The position numbers and the translations under genes are program-made. 34,815 bases of DNA from Planctomycetales bacterium (GTDB lineage Bacteria > Planctomycetota > Planctomycetia > Isosphaerales > Isosphaeraceae). The notes below the pieces were generated by a model. It was not told where the DNA came from, searched no databases, and saw nothing but the letters and a program-made list of their open reading frames with translations. Below are positions 15,686 to 24,427 of this stretch, piece by piece; positions within the stretch are counted from its first letter, which is position 1; each line of letters opens with the position of its first letter. The stretch covers positions 1-34,815 of the forward strand of contig DAIDHX010000045.1 of NCBI GenBank assembly GCA_027451885.1. The letters are read 5' to 3'.

Positions 15686-16564
15686 ATGGCGTCGATTCTG
15701 TGGAACGCGGGGCTTGCCGATCTGGTCGACGGCGAGGTCGAGCGCGTGGCGGACGGCTTTCGGTTCACCGAGGGGCCGCTCTGGTTCCGGGACGGGAGCG
15801 TGCTGTTTCAGGATCTGAAGAGCGATCGCACGCACAGGCTTGATCCGCGGGGTCGGTGCACGATACTGCGTGAAAACACGGGGGCCGCCAACGGCCAGAC
15901 GCACATGCCCGGCGGTCGTGTGGTTTTCTGCGAGCAGAACGGCCGCAGGGTTTCGACGATGAATCCCGATGGCGGCGACGTGGAAACGCTGGTGGAAAGC
16001 TGGAGCGGAGCGCGGCTCAACAGCCCGAATGACGTCGTTTGCCATTCCTCCGGCCTGATCCTGTTCACCGACCCTCCGTATGGCGTTGCGCCTGAGGATC
16101 GGTCGCTGCATTTTCAGGGGGTATATCGCCTTGACCCTGCGCGGGGGCCGGGCTCGCTCGAGCTGATCGCCGACGACTTCGAACGCCCCAATGGACTGGC
16201 CTTTAGCCCGGACGAGCGCATCCTTTACGTCTGCGACACAGCGCGGTATCACGTGCGGGCGCTTGAGCTTTCCCAGGGAGGCGGGGTGAGGAGCCGGGTT
16301 TTTGCCCGGATGGAGCCTGGCGTCCCTGGCGGCCCGGATGGCGTGAAGGTCGACCGTGACGGCCGGGTTTACGTGGCCGTTGCGCTGGGGATCTGGGTGT
16401 TCGAGCCCTCGGGCGACCTGCTGGGAGTCCTGGAATTACCGGCTCGGCCGTCGAATTTGACCTTCTGCGATCCCGACGGCCGCGGGCTCTTGATCACCGC
16501 CGTCGACGCCGTTTATCGGGTGCGGCTCAAGGTCGCGGGGATCTTGCCCCCTTTTCTGCCATGA
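15686..16564 (+). CDS. SMP-30/gluconolactonase/LRE family protein
   Basis: The 292-aa product is a six-bladed propeller of the SMP-30 type. Visible motifs are GFRFTEGPLW (with the metal-binding Glu), GRCTILRENTGAANGQTHMPGGRVVFCEQNGRRV, GARLNSPNDVVCHSSGLILFTDPPYG (metal-binding Asn), RPNGLAFSPDERILYVCDT (second Asn) and GGPDGVKVDRDGRVYVAV (Asp). These residues form the divalent metal site in characterised lactonases, so a sugar-lactone hydrolase is likely; the substrate is unknown. ATG 15686 is preferred over the in-frame ATG 15611 because AGGAGG lies just upstream. There is no signal peptide, so it is cytoplasmic. Confidence 0.9.
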   Translation: MASILWNAGLADLVDGEVERVADGFRFTEGPLWFRDGSVLFQDLKSDRTHRLDPRGRCTILRENTGAANGQTHMPGGRVVFCEQNGRRVSTMNPDGGDVETLVESWSGARLNSPNDVVCHSSGLILFTDPPYGVAPEDRSLHFQGVYRLDPARGPGSLELIADDFERPNGLAFSPDERILYVCDTARYHVRALELSQGGGVRSRVFARMEPGVPGGPDGVKVDRDGRVYVAVALGIWVFEPSGDLLGVLELPARPSNLTFCDPDGRGLLITAVDAVYRVRLKVAGILPPFLP

Positions 16565-16779
16565 AGCGGCTCAAGGACGCTGTTCAAGACGTCGAATGTC
16601 GATTATTCTGATCTGACCCGGCAGTTCCCGCCGCACTGGTGCGTGATTGACCAAAGCGGATCGTAGCGAGCGCCCTGGCCAAACGGGGCCTGGCTCGATC
16701 GCCGGCAGGTGGGATACGTTCCGAAACCAGCATGACCCAGGCCCCGCTCCCGGGGCGGGTTGTTCCATTGGAGATCCGC

Positions 16780-16998
16780 GTGCCCAAAGAGGAACCGATT
16801 CGCATGGAGGGGCGCATTACGGAAGCCCTCCCCAACACCCAGTTCATGGTTGAGCTGGAAAACGGCCATCGCGTGCTGGCCCACATTGCCGGCAAGATGC
16901 GCAAGAATTTCATCCGCATTGTTCCCGGCGACCGGGTGACGGTCGAGATCACACCCTACGACCTGGACAAGGGTCGGATTGTTTACCGCGAGCGTTAG
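16780..16998 (+). CDS. infA: Translation initiation factor IF-1
   Basis: Starting at GTG 16780, with GGAG 6 nt upstream, the product is 72 residues, the standard IF-1 length. It reads [72 protein letters not shown], a complete S1-like OB fold with the conserved GKMRKxxIRIxxGDxVxVExxPYDLxxGRI segment. The ATG at 16732 would add a 16-residue extension that lacks similarity and is rejected. IF-1 binds the A site of the small subunit during initiation. It has its own terminator directly after the stop. Confidence 0.95.
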   Translation: MPKEEPIRMEGRITEALPNTQFMVELENGHRVLAHIAGKMRKNFIRIVPGDRVTVEITPYDLDKGRIVYRER

Positions 16999-17031
16999 CC
17001 GCTCTCATTCGAGCGGCCCCACCCTTTATTT
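16998..17031 (+). terminator. Intrinsic terminator after infA
   Basis: A 7-bp GC-rich stem (16998-17004 with 17011-17017) with a six-base loop begins at the last base of the infA stop codon and is followed by CCCACCCTTTATTT. It overlaps the end of the convergent RNase HII-like gene. Confidence 0.6.
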
Positions 17032-18003
17032 CGCTCGCCACCAGAGTTCGGGATCGAGCGCGAGGCTGCGTGCCACGGGTTCCACGGCCTGGCGAAAGCG
17101 TCTGGCGTCGGTGGGATAACCGGCGGTGGGTTTGAGTCCTGGCACGTGTTCGATCCAGAATGTGTTGAAGAGGTCCATCCAGAGCTCGCGGACCGACTTG
17201 GAGACCATGGAGGCGAGGGCGACGAGCCCATCGCCGGCATCCGCCCGGGGCCGGAGCTCGAGCTCGAGGTGCGCCTCGCCGGCCCGGATTCGGTAGCAGG
17301 AGCGTGCGTTGCTTTCCTCGCCGCGGTCGATCCACATGTCTGGGAAGGCGGAGGAGAGGGGCTCGAGATAATAGCGCCTGCCGCCATGGATATCGCTGAC
17401 TGTGCGTGTGCGCCCGGGCGCGGGCCAAACCGAGCGCAGGAGCGATGCGAAGGTCTCGAAATGCACGGCGGCCTTGGATTGCAGGCGGTCGAGGGCGAGG
17501 TTGAATTGCCGTGGGCCGACGAGGGCGCACGCGACCTGGGCGATCCGCCATCGTCCGGCGGGGTGGACGAGCGCCTGGGCGTTTCGGTATCCGGCGGTGG
17601 GAGCAGCGATGTCCCAGGGACGGTCGAGGCGGGCGTTCACGGCGGGGGCCGACAGCCACGGTTCGAGCTCAGCGGCTGCGAGCGTGTGTTGCCCGAGGCG
17701 TTCCAGGAGCGCCCGGAAGCAATGGGGGCGCTCGCCTGCCGCGGCCTCGAGCGCGGCAAGCGCGCCTTCCTCAAGCCGCGCGCGGCCGCCGCGCTGGCGG
17801 TGCACAGCTTTTGAATCATCGACCCAGAGGCAGTCGCTTTTGCCCCCGGCGCGGTCGACCTGACCGGCAAGCTCGCCCCAGAGATCGAACGCGGAATCGG
17901 CTGGCTCCGGTTCCGCTCGCACCGATTCGGCAACCACGGCCGTCATCACCAGCGGGCCCAGGTTGGGACCGTATCCCGCCTCGTCGATTCCCACCCACCG
18001 CAA
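17026..18003 (-). CDS. RNase HII-like protein with an atypical GYG motif
   Basis: The product begins RWVGIDEAGYGPNLGPLVMTAVV, which corresponds to RNase HII GIDEAGRGPxxGPVVxAAV with its first acidic pair. Later segments TVSDIHGGRRYYLEPL, LVALASMVSKSVRELWMDLFN and PGLKPTAGYPTDARRFRQAV match the second Asp, the (A)SxxAKxxRD helix and the GYGT region. It is about 325 aa, well above the usual 200 or so, with an insertion between the first and second motifs. The GRG that reads the RNA-DNA junction is GYG. TTG 18003 is chosen, with GAGGGGAG 6 nt upstream and the motif starting at once; ATG 18111 would overlap the divergent gene and add an unrelated leader. RNase HII activity is plausible but not assured. 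Confidence 0.7.
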   Translation of the reverse strand: MRWVGIDEAGYGPNLGPLVMTAVVAESVRAEPEPADSAFDLWGELAGQVDRAGGKSDCLWVDDSKAVHRQRGGRARLEEGALAALEAAAGERPHCFRALLERLGQHTLAAAELEPWLSAPAVNARLDRPWDIAAPTAGYRNAQALVHPAGRWRIAQVACALVGPRQFNLALDRLQSKAAVHFETFASLLRSVWPAPGRTRTVSDIHGGRRYYLEPLSSAFPDMWIDRGEESNARSCYRIRAGEAHLELELRPRADAGDGLVALASMVSKSVRELWMDLFNTFWIEHVPGLKPTAGYPTDARRFRQAVEPVARSLALDPELWWRAK

Positions 18004-18109
18004 GTGGATGCTCCCCTCACGCGCCGCCGCGCCGTATGCTTGTGCTGAATTTGCGAGCCCAGCAACAATCCCCTCGATCCGTCCGCGTTCCTCGACCGGA
18101 GATGCCCCC

Positions 18110-18949
18110 ATGCGCCCCGCAACCAGGCGGAACCTTAAGCCCGAGCTCGTCACTCTCGAGGAACGAACGCTCCTGAGCCTCGCCCCCGCGCTCGACCTGG
18201 CCGCCACCCATCCCCACGCCGAGCTGGCCCGTCACCCTCGCTTCACCACCAACCCCGCCGGCGTCGCCGCCATCCTGAGCGCCATCAACGGCGGCGCAGG
18301 GCACGAATTCGTTACCCTCATTCGCAAGGAAGTCCACAACCTGCCCGGCGTGATCCTGGGATTCGAGACCGGGCGCATCACTCAGTACACCATACCCGGA
18401 ATGGTCGCCAAGATCCCCAACCTTCAGCCCGCCTACGCCGGACCCGCCTTCGACCGCATGGCGCTTACCCTCGGAGGCGCTGTGCTGCTCAAGGGAGGCC
18501 GGCTTGAGCTTGGCGCGGTGACCCGGGGCGCATTCTTTGCCAGCAATGCCACCTCGACCGTGGTCTTCGGCCTCAATCGAGGCCAGGGGGCGAAACTGGG
18601 ACCAATCTTCCCGGCACGCCCGGGCATCACCCCCGACCTGCTCGTCACCGTGACGATCGCCCCCTACGCGCAGTCATATTCCGGGCAGGTCCAGGACCTT
18701 GTCACCGGCGCGACCACACCGCTCGCCGCCAGCCAGATTCAGGTCGACGGCCCGACGGTACGCGTGTTTCTGAACCTGAACCAGACACCCAGCGAAGGCT
18801 TCAAGATCCCGAAGTACCACTTCGCGGTGTGGACCGATCTGCTCCCCGCGGCGGGAATCGCCACGGTCGGCAGCTTTGTTCCCGAGAGTCAGATGATTCC
18901 GATCGGGCTCCTGGGGCAGCCGCCGCGGCCCAGACCGAGACGGCGCTAA
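18110..18949 (+). CDS. Planctomycete protein with LEER-TLLS N-terminal motif, probably exported
   Basis: The 279-aa product starts MRPATRRNLKPELVTLEERTLLSLAPAL. The LExRxLLS motif (here residues 16-23) opens many planctomycete exported or surface proteins. The rest is rich in beta-type sequence (GVILGFETGRITQYTIPGMVAKI, MALTLGGAVLLKGGRLELGAVTRG, TVTIAPYAQSYSGQVQDLVTG), consistent with an extracellular beta domain, and ends in a Pro/Arg-rich tail. I recognise no enzyme motif. ATG 18110 has GGAG 8 nt upstream. Its start is about 107 bases from that of the divergent RNase HII-like gene, so the promoters must be interleaved with coding or leader sequence. Confidence 0.7.
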   Translation: MRPATRRNLKPELVTLEERTLLSLAPALDLAATHPHAELARHPRFTTNPAGVAAILSAINGGAGHEFVTLIRKEVHNLPGVILGFETGRITQYTIPGMVAKIPNLQPAYAGPAFDRMALTLGGAVLLKGGRLELGAVTRGAFFASNATSTVVFGLNRGQGAKLGPIFPARPGITPDLLVTVTIAPYAQSYSGQVQDLVTGATTPLAASQIQVDGPTVRVFLNLNQTPSEGFKIPKYHFAVWTDLLPAAGIATVGSFVPESQMIPIGLLGQPPRPRPRRR

Positions 18950-18962
18950 GCGGCGCGGCCGC

Positions 18963-19817
18963 CTACGCCGCGCTTTCGATTGAGCCCTTGCCCTCGCCGT
19001 CCGATCCCCCCTGGCGCCAAAGCGCGGCGGGCTCATGGCCGCGGATCTCCGACGCCAGCGAGGCGTAATCCTCCGCCCCTCGGCTCGCGGGCGAGTACTC
19101 GAAGATCGACTGCCCGAAGCTCGGGCACTCCGCCAGCCGAATGTTGCGCCTGATCCGCGTTGCAAACACCTTCGCGTTCGCCCACGGCGAGTCCGCTTGC
19201 CTGCGCTCCACGAAGAAATGCTCGAGATCCTCGATCACCTCGCCGCCGTGGCGCGTGCCTGAGTCATACAGGCAAAGCACAATGCCGCCGACCTTGAGCT
19301 CACGATTGACCCGCTTCGAGACCAGGCTCACCGTCTCGAGCAGCTTCGACAGGCCGTGCAGCGCCAGGAAGTGCGCCTGGAGCGGAATCAACACCTCCGT
19401 CGCGGCGCAAAGCGCATTGAGCGTGAGCACCGAGAGCGAGGGAGGGCAGTCCATCAAGATATATTCAAAGGATTCGCTGTCAGCGAGGATCTGGTCGCGG
19501 AGGATGACCTCGCGGCCGACGGTTCCGAGGAGCTCGAGCTCCGCGCCCGCGAGATCGATGCTGCTGGGGCAGACGTAGAGGTTTTCCGCGACCTTGCGGC
19601 GGACCCTGGAGAGCGTCATTCCCTCGGTCAGGACCTCGTAGAGCGTGGGGCCCGTGCGGTTGTGCGCCAGCCCCAGGTGCAGCGAGGCATGCGCCTGCGG
19701 ATCCAGGTCAAGAACCTGCGTCTTCGCGCCTCCAAGCGCAAGCGCGGCGGCCAGGTTGACCGCCGTCGTGGTCTTGCCGACCCCACCCTTCTGGTTCAGG
19801 ACCGCGATCCTTCGCAT
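18963..19817 (-). CDS. ParA family (Soj-like) ATPase
   Basis: The 284-aa protein starts [27 protein letters not shown] with the deviant Walker A (KGGVGKTT, residues 10-17), followed by [34 protein letters not shown] (Walker B region) and [15 protein letters not shown]. These are standard ParA/Soj features. ParA ATPases move or position DNA or protein cargo, usually with a ParB. No parB-like gene is next to it, so it could be a solitary ParA with another cargo, or the partner may be elsewhere. ATG 19817 has GGGAGG upstream. A 7-bp hairpin (19847-19866) lies in the leader region. The gene downstream on the opposite strand ends 13 bases away. Confidence 0.92.
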   Translation of the reverse strand: MRRIAVLNQKGGVGKTTTAVNLAAALALGGAKTQVLDLDPQAHASLHLGLAHNRTGPTLYEVLTEGMTLSRVRRKVAENLYVCPSSIDLAGAELELLGTVGREVILRDQILADSESFEYILMDCPPSLSVLTLNALCAATEVLIPLQAHFLALHGLSKLLETVSLVSKRVNRELKVGGIVLCLYDSGTRHGGEVIEDLEHFFVERRQADSPWANAKVFATRIRRNIRLAECPSFGQSIFEYSPASRGAEDYASLASEIRGHEPAALWRQGGSDGEGKGSIESAA

Positions 19818-19992
19818 CGAACCATTCCTCCCTGACCGAGCCTGGCGCGAAGGGCTCCGCCTTCGCTCCCACAAGCACCGAAGCTTAGCCGCATTCGCCA
19901 CATGCGCTAAGAGGAATGGCTCCGGTTACGCACAAAACACACCTGGAGCCAACCCAGATCTCCCAGTCTGCGCCCGTGACGGTGATTGGCGG

Positions 19993-21759
19993 TCAATCCT
20001 GGAGTTCGGGGTCTCCCCCGAGGGCGATGTTGCCCAGCCTGGCGCAGAAGTCGCCAAACGATTCGCCGTGGTCACGTTCCGCCTTGAAACGCTCGAGGAC
20101 GGGGGTGAGCCGGCGGACGATGTCGTCGTAGGGTACGTAATCGAGGAACGGGGCATTGAGCCGGTCGCCCTGGGTTCTGCCGCCCAGGAAGATGGTGTAT
20201 TTGCCTGGGCCTGGGGTGCCGTCAGAATTGATGTGGGCGCCCCGGCCCACGAGGCCGATGTCGGAGTTATAGGGCCGGGCGCAGCCATTGGGGCAGCCGG
20301 TCATGCGCACCGTGAGTCGTTCGTTCGCCAGGCCAATCGTGGCGAGCGCGGATTCAAGACGGTCGATCACGCCGGGCAGCGCGCGCTCGGCCTCGGTGAC
20401 GGCCAGGCCGCAGGTGGGCAGAGCGGGGCACGCCATCGACCATCTGCGCACGGTGGAAACGTCGTCCACGCCGGCGATGCCGTATTCCCGCATCCAGGCT
20501 TCAATCTCCGGCTTCCAGGCGGGCTCGAGATCGGCGAGCAAGATCGACTGCTGGCAGGTCAGGCGGCCGCGCACGTTGTACTTCTGGAAGAACGCACGCA
20601 GGCCGCTTAAAAGCCGCGCAGGGCCAGCGTCCTTGATGCGGCCGTTCTCAATCGGCAAGCCCAGATAGAACTTGCCGTCCCCTTGCGCACACCAGCCCAG
20701 GTGGTCGTCGACATCGCGCACCCGCACCGGGCGGGGGTCTTCAAGCACGCGCCCCAGGTAGTCTTCAATCTTTGCGCGGAAGGCCGGCAAGCCCCAGTCA
20801 TGAATGATGTACTTGAGCCGGGCCCGCTTGCGATCGGAGCGATTGCCAAAGTCGCGGAAGACCTTGAGCACGGCCTCGCCGACGTCCAGGATCTCCCCCC
20901 GGGGTGCAAAGCAAAGCGGAACCGCCAGGAACGGGAACGTCTTTTGCGCGCTTGGCGTGGTGCCCAGTCCGCCGCCGACGAGCACATTGTAGCCTGTGAT
21001 CCGCCCCTGCTCGACGATCGCCAGGAAGCCCAGGTCATTGGCGTGCACGTCGGTGCAGTTGTCGTCTGGAAAGGCGAATGCGGTTTTGAACTTGCGCGGC
21101 AGGTACGTCTTGCCGTAGATCGGCTCGACAGGGTCGTCCGCGGTGGTGTGCACGCGCGCGGGGCCGGCGGGCGGGAGGGATTCGATTTTCTTGCCGTCGA
21201 GCCACAGGTCCCAGTAACTCGACGACCTGGGCGCGGCGTGCGAGGCCCACGCCAGGGCGTCGTCGTGCATCGCCTGGTGGAGCGGGTCGCAGGTGGGCGC
21301 GGGGCAGAAGAGCACGTTGCGCTCCACGTCGCCGCAGGCGGCGAGGGTCGACATGAGCGCTTCGTTGATGCGTTTGATGGTGGGTTTCAGGTGCTGCTTG
21401 AGAACGCCGTGGATCTGGAATTCCTGCCGCGTGGTGATTCGCAGCGCCCCGTTGCCGAGCGTGGTGGCGAGCTCGTCGCACACCAGATACTGGGCGGCTG
21501 TCATGAGCCCCCCCGGCATCCGCACCCGCACCATGAACTGGAACGCCTTTTCCTTGCGTTCCTTTTTCAGGCGAGTGCGCGTATCGCGGTCGTCTTGCTG
21601 GTACGAGCCATGAAACTTGAGGATCGACGCGGCGTCCTCGCTCATGTGCGTACCGTCAGCCGCAAGTGCTTCCTCCACCTGGACCTTGAGATACTTGCTT
21701 GCTTCCTTGAGGGCCTCAACCTTGCTGAGTTTCGGCGCGGGATCCTGGTGCGGCTCCAT
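19993..21759 (-). CDS. Assimilatory sulfite reductase hemoprotein (siroheme/4Fe-4S), CysI/Sir-like
   Basis: The 588-aa protein has two nitrite/sulfite reductase half domains: KAFQFMVRVRMPGGLMTAAQYLVCDELA and LRITTRQEFQIHGVLKQHLKPTIKRINEAL early, NCTDVHANDLGF and YNVLVGGGLGTTPSAQKTFPFLA in the middle. Cluster ligands lie in MACPALPTCGLAVTEAERALPG (cysteines near residues 443 and 449) and MTGCPNGCARPYNSDIGLVGR (near 486 and 490). It reduces sulfite to sulfide for cysteine synthesis with siroheme and a 4Fe-4S cluster. The electron donor cannot be read: no flavoprotein CysJ or ferredoxin is nearby. The gene lies 54 bases after the LolA-like gene. ATG 21759 follows GGAGG at a slightly long spacing. 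Confidence 0.92.
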   Translation of the reverse strand: MEPHQDPAPKLSKVEALKEASKYLKVQVEEALAADGTHMSEDAASILKFHGSYQQDDRDTRTRLKKERKEKAFQFMVRVRMPGGLMTAAQYLVCDELATTLGNGALRITTRQEFQIHGVLKQHLKPTIKRINEALMSTLAACGDVERNVLFCPAPTCDPLHQAMHDDALAWASHAAPRSSSYWDLWLDGKKIESLPPAGPARVHTTADDPVEPIYGKTYLPRKFKTAFAFPDDNCTDVHANDLGFLAIVEQGRITGYNVLVGGGLGTTPSAQKTFPFLAVPLCFAPRGEILDVGEAVLKVFRDFGNRSDRKRARLKYIIHDWGLPAFRAKIEDYLGRVLEDPRPVRVRDVDDHLGWCAQGDGKFYLGLPIENGRIKDAGPARLLSGLRAFFQKYNVRGRLTCQQSILLADLEPAWKPEIEAWMREYGIAGVDDVSTVRRWSMACPALPTCGLAVTEAERALPGVIDRLESALATIGLANERLTVRMTGCPNGCARPYNSDIGLVGRGAHINSDGTPGPGKYTIFLGGRTQGDRLNAPFLDYVPYDDIVRRLTPVLERFKAERDHGESFGDFCARLGNIALGGDPELQD

Positions 21760-21813
21760 CGGGCGCAATCGACCTCCGGGAGGGAAGGAAAGAAGCATCC
21801 GGGCGCGGCCGGA

Positions 21814-22944
21814 TCAGGGCTTCGCGGGGGTTTCGGCGGGCTGGCCGGGGACGCTGATCGATTTCTCGAGCACATCGCCGTCCTTCTTCGCCGCCTCCGA
21901 CCGCTTGAGGTTCTTCTCACGCTCGATGGCCGCGTCGAGGCTCTTCACGAGCATCTCGGTTGTATCTTCCACCTGGGCCTGTGGGGGCGCGGTGAAGGCG
22001 AATTCATCGAGCTTGATCGTGGGATTCAACTTCACATTGGTGTAGACAAGCTCGATGCGGCTGGGGTTCGGCTTCTCGAGCAAGCGCTTGGAGCCGCTGA
22101 CGCGGTTATCCGCGCCACGCATGCGGGTGTCAATCAGGTCGGTGGGGGGCCGGCCGATCATCACGAGCTTGTAGGGCCAGGAATCGTCCGCGCCCAGGTA
22201 GAGCGTGGCATCGCTGGGCACGTAGAACGGCAGGGCGCCGGTGGGGGGCACGGGCTGGTTATTGGGCAGAACAAGCCCCTGGCGATTCGCCCAGGTGCCG
22301 CGGAGGATCAGCACCTTGCGACCGTCGAGCGCGCCGGTTTCCTTCTGCTCGAACTTGATTACCCGCCGCAGGCCCACAAGCAGGGCCTCCGGGCCGGCAA
22401 ACCCCATCTCGACCGTGGCCCGATCGCGGATGCGGGGGTCGAGATCAGGCGAATTCAGGCGTTCCAGGATCGGCTTGATCGAGGTCTTGACGTAGCGCTG
22501 GTTCTCGAGGACTTGCTGGTAATCCCACAGCGTCTCGCCATCGCAGATCTGGAGCATGGTGCCGGTCGATTCAGGCAGACCGGAGACCGCCAGGCGCAGG
22601 TAAACGCGATGATCGGGCGCCTTCAGGTAGCGCCCCTTGAGCGAGAACTTTTGCGAGAGCATCTCGACGTTTTGCTCAAGATCCGCGGCGACCGATTTGA
22701 GCTCCCGCAGCTTGCCGACGGCGGCGTCGATCAGGAGCTCGGCCTCGGTGGGGGGCTCGGCCGGCTTCTCGGCCGCGGTGCCCAGCGACCCTGCCGGTTG
22801 CGCCAGGCCTGCCGGCCCTGCCGCTTGCGACGGTCGATCCGAGGGGACCGTTTGAGCCCCCGCCAGGGCGCTCGAAACGATCAAGAAAAACACCGCTCGG
22901 GACGACCCGAAAACCAGGCCGCGGATTGACGGATTATTAAGCAT
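21814..22944 (-). CDS. Secreted LolA-like / outer-membrane lipoprotein-sorting type protein
   Basis: The 376-aa product starts MLNNPSIRGLVFGSSRAVFFLIVSSALAGAQT, a signal peptide, followed by a Pro/Ala linker. The folded part begins at AELLIDAAVGKLRELKSVAADLEQNVEMLSQKFSLKGRYLKAPDHRVYLRLAV and continues MLQICDGETLWDYQQVLENQRYVKTS, LILRGTW, YLGADDSWPYKLVMIGRPP and NPTIKLDEFAFTAPPQ. That is the order of elements in LolA/LppX-like proteins, which bind lipoprotein acyl chains between membranes. Planctomycetes have several such secreted proteins of unclear role. A C-terminal charged tail (EREKNLKRSEAAKKDGD) is added. ATG 22944 is chosen for the signal peptide; ATG 22995 is an alternative. The gene is divergent from the secreted paralogue pair. 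Confidence 0.75.
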   Translation of the reverse strand: MLNNPSIRGLVFGSSRAVFFLIVSSALAGAQTVPSDRPSQAAGPAGLAQPAGSLGTAAEKPAEPPTEAELLIDAAVGKLRELKSVAADLEQNVEMLSQKFSLKGRYLKAPDHRVYLRLAVSGLPESTGTMLQICDGETLWDYQQVLENQRYVKTSIKPILERLNSPDLDPRIRDRATVEMGFAGPEALLVGLRRVIKFEQKETGALDGRKVLILRGTWANRQGLVLPNNQPVPPTGALPFYVPSDATLYLGADDSWPYKLVMIGRPPTDLIDTRMRGADNRVSGSKRLLEKPNPSRIELVYTNVKLNPTIKLDEFAFTAPPQAQVEDTTEMLVKSLDAAIEREKNLKRSEAAKKDGDVLEKSISVPGQPAETPAKP

Positions 22945-23321
22945 GGTTGGGATGTACGGCAATTCCTCAAGGGTCACTTTGGAATGCCCGATCATAATCG
23001 CAGAGCGTCTCAGGACGCAAGTCCGGCATCCGGTCCGGAGCGAACGAGAAGTCCTCTTTCGTCGCCAGCTTCAAGCATCGACCGAGGGGGACTCGTCGGC
23101 CGAGCCGAGTCGGAGACCTGAAGGCCAGCTCTGAGCCTGCCGTCTGGAGGAAGCGGCAGGGTCGGACGGCCCGCAAGGGTCTTGAGCGAGTGCAGGACTC
23201 GACTCGACCGTGGCCGAGTCGGTCGCGGTGTGACGCAGGAAGCGTTAACGATCTCCCCGGGGACAGGCGTGGCGGGCCGCCCAAAGGCCGTGCCGCGCAG
23301 CGCGGGGGAGTGGAGGATCCC
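22945..23321. promoter_or_regulatory. Divergent intergenic region with two GACTCG inverted repeats
   Basis: This 377-base gap separates two divergent genes for secreted proteins and must hold both promoters. It contains GACTCG-N10-CGAGTC at 23090-23111 and GACTCG-N8-CGAGTC at 23201-23220, with an extra GACTCG at 23196-23201 next to the second. These could be operators or leader hairpins for the rightward gene. No clear -35/-10 pair was identified, and the open frames through the region look non-coding. Confidence 0.4.
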
Positions 23322-24287
23322 ATGCAAGCGTTAGGAGTGCTGCTGCTGGCGGCAGCGACCGCCGGCGACGGGTTCGGTTACAGCTCCCCCGGTGTGGGGG
23401 GCAAGAAATGGTTCCGTTCACACGTGGTGGGGTCGGCGAACGCCCCCGGGGCGCCGCAGTACACCGCCGCCAATCTGGCGGGGACTCACTCGATGGCCGC
23501 GGCCGGCCGCCGTTTCGCCACCACCAAGAGCCAGATCTACTTCCTGGATCCAACCGGGATGCAGATCGGCTGGCAGGTGAGCGGTCAGGGGGGCGAGAAG
23601 ACCTATAGCACCGCCGCCCTCACCGTTCCAGCCCGCTACAATTTCAACCAGGGCTATATCTACCGGCTCAAGATCACGAATATCGCGGGCCGGGCCTCGG
23701 CCGCGCTCTATCCGTCGATCGAGGTCGCGCCCACGACCCCGGCCACCGACGCCTACCTGGCGCACAACGCGATCCCCGTCCAGTTCACGGCGGAGGACTT
23801 CGACCAGGTGATCGACGGCGGCAACTTTGTGACCAAGGTGATCTACCTGCCCGATCCGAAGTACCAGGAACTGGCGGTTTCGGGTGTTGAGACTCTGGTT
23901 TCGACCCGGCTTGAGCCTGGCGTGGACCCGATTCTCGAGGCGGACAAGCGGGGGACGATCCTGCTGATCATCCGCATGGGTGCGATCGACCTTGAGGCGT
24001 CGAGTGCTCCCGCGGGGGTTGCGGCCACGGGGCCGGGTGCGAGCCTGGAAGCCGCGCCTGCGCCGAGCATGCTGCCCCCGGGCGTGACCTCGAGCACGCC
24101 GGCGCAGAACACGGTGATCCTGGACCCGGCCCCCGCGCCTGGCCAGGCCGCGCCAGCGCCCGCGACGGTGCCCCCCGCGCCCACGATCCCCGCGCCCAAG
24201 CCGGCCGCGGCCACCCCCGCGCCCGCCCACGCCTCGACCTCCACGCCGACTCTCGAAGGCGCAGTGGCCGTGCCGTCGGGCAACTGA
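23322..24287 (+). CDS. Secreted planctomycete protein, first of two tandem paralogues
   Basis: ATG 23322 is preceded by GGAGG at 5 nt. The 321-aa product has a very short hydrophobic leader ([15 protein letters not shown]), a Gly/Ser/Tyr-containing region with [16 protein letters not shown] (70-85), and a beta domain at 111-182 ([26 protein letters not shown]...[29 protein letters not shown]) that matches residues 117-186 of the next gene. [16 protein letters not shown] segment follows, also matched in the next gene. The last 100 residues are Ala/Pro-rich low complexity. The function is unknown; presumably it is a cell envelope or extracellular protein. Only 140 bases separate it from its paralogue, so they probably share a transcript. 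Confidence 0.75.
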   Translation: MQALGVLLLAAATAGDGFGYSSPGVGGKKWFRSHVVGSANAPGAPQYTAANLAGTHSMAAAGRRFATTKSQIYFLDPTGMQIGWQVSGQGGEKTYSTAALTVPARYNFNQGYIYRLKITNIAGRASAALYPSIEVAPTTPATDAYLAHNAIPVQFTAEDFDQVIDGGNFVTKVIYLPDPKYQELAVSGVETLVSTRLEPGVDPILEADKRGTILLIIRMGAIDLEASSAPAGVAATGPGASLEAAPAPSMLPPGVTSSTPAQNTVILDPAPAPGQAAPAPATVPPAPTIPAPKPAAATPAPAHASTSTPTLEGAVAVPSGN

Positions 24288-24427
24288 TGACCTAACCCGA
24301 TCCGGGTCCCACGTCGTCGTCCATGAGCCCCGGCGGATGCGTGCGAGCAACACGTTCCGTCGGGGTCTTTTTCCAATGCGGTCCAGGACGGATCCGCCCC
24401 TCTTTGCCTGTTCAGGATGGAAAGACG

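Noticed and set aside
16732-16779. 16-residue N-terminal extension of IF-1 from ATG 16732
   Set aside because: IF-1 is normally about 72 residues, and GTG 16780 has a GGAG at ideal spacing; the extension has no similarity to IF-1.
19847-19866. 7-bp hairpin as a terminator after sulfite reductase
   Set aside because: There is no T-run after it on the minus strand; it may be chance pairing in the parA leader.
20683-22929. 748-codon plus-strand frame
   Set aside because: It is antisense to sulfite reductase and the LolA-like gene, has no ribosome binding site and an Arg/Gly/Val-heavy composition; it is a high-GC shadow of the real genes.
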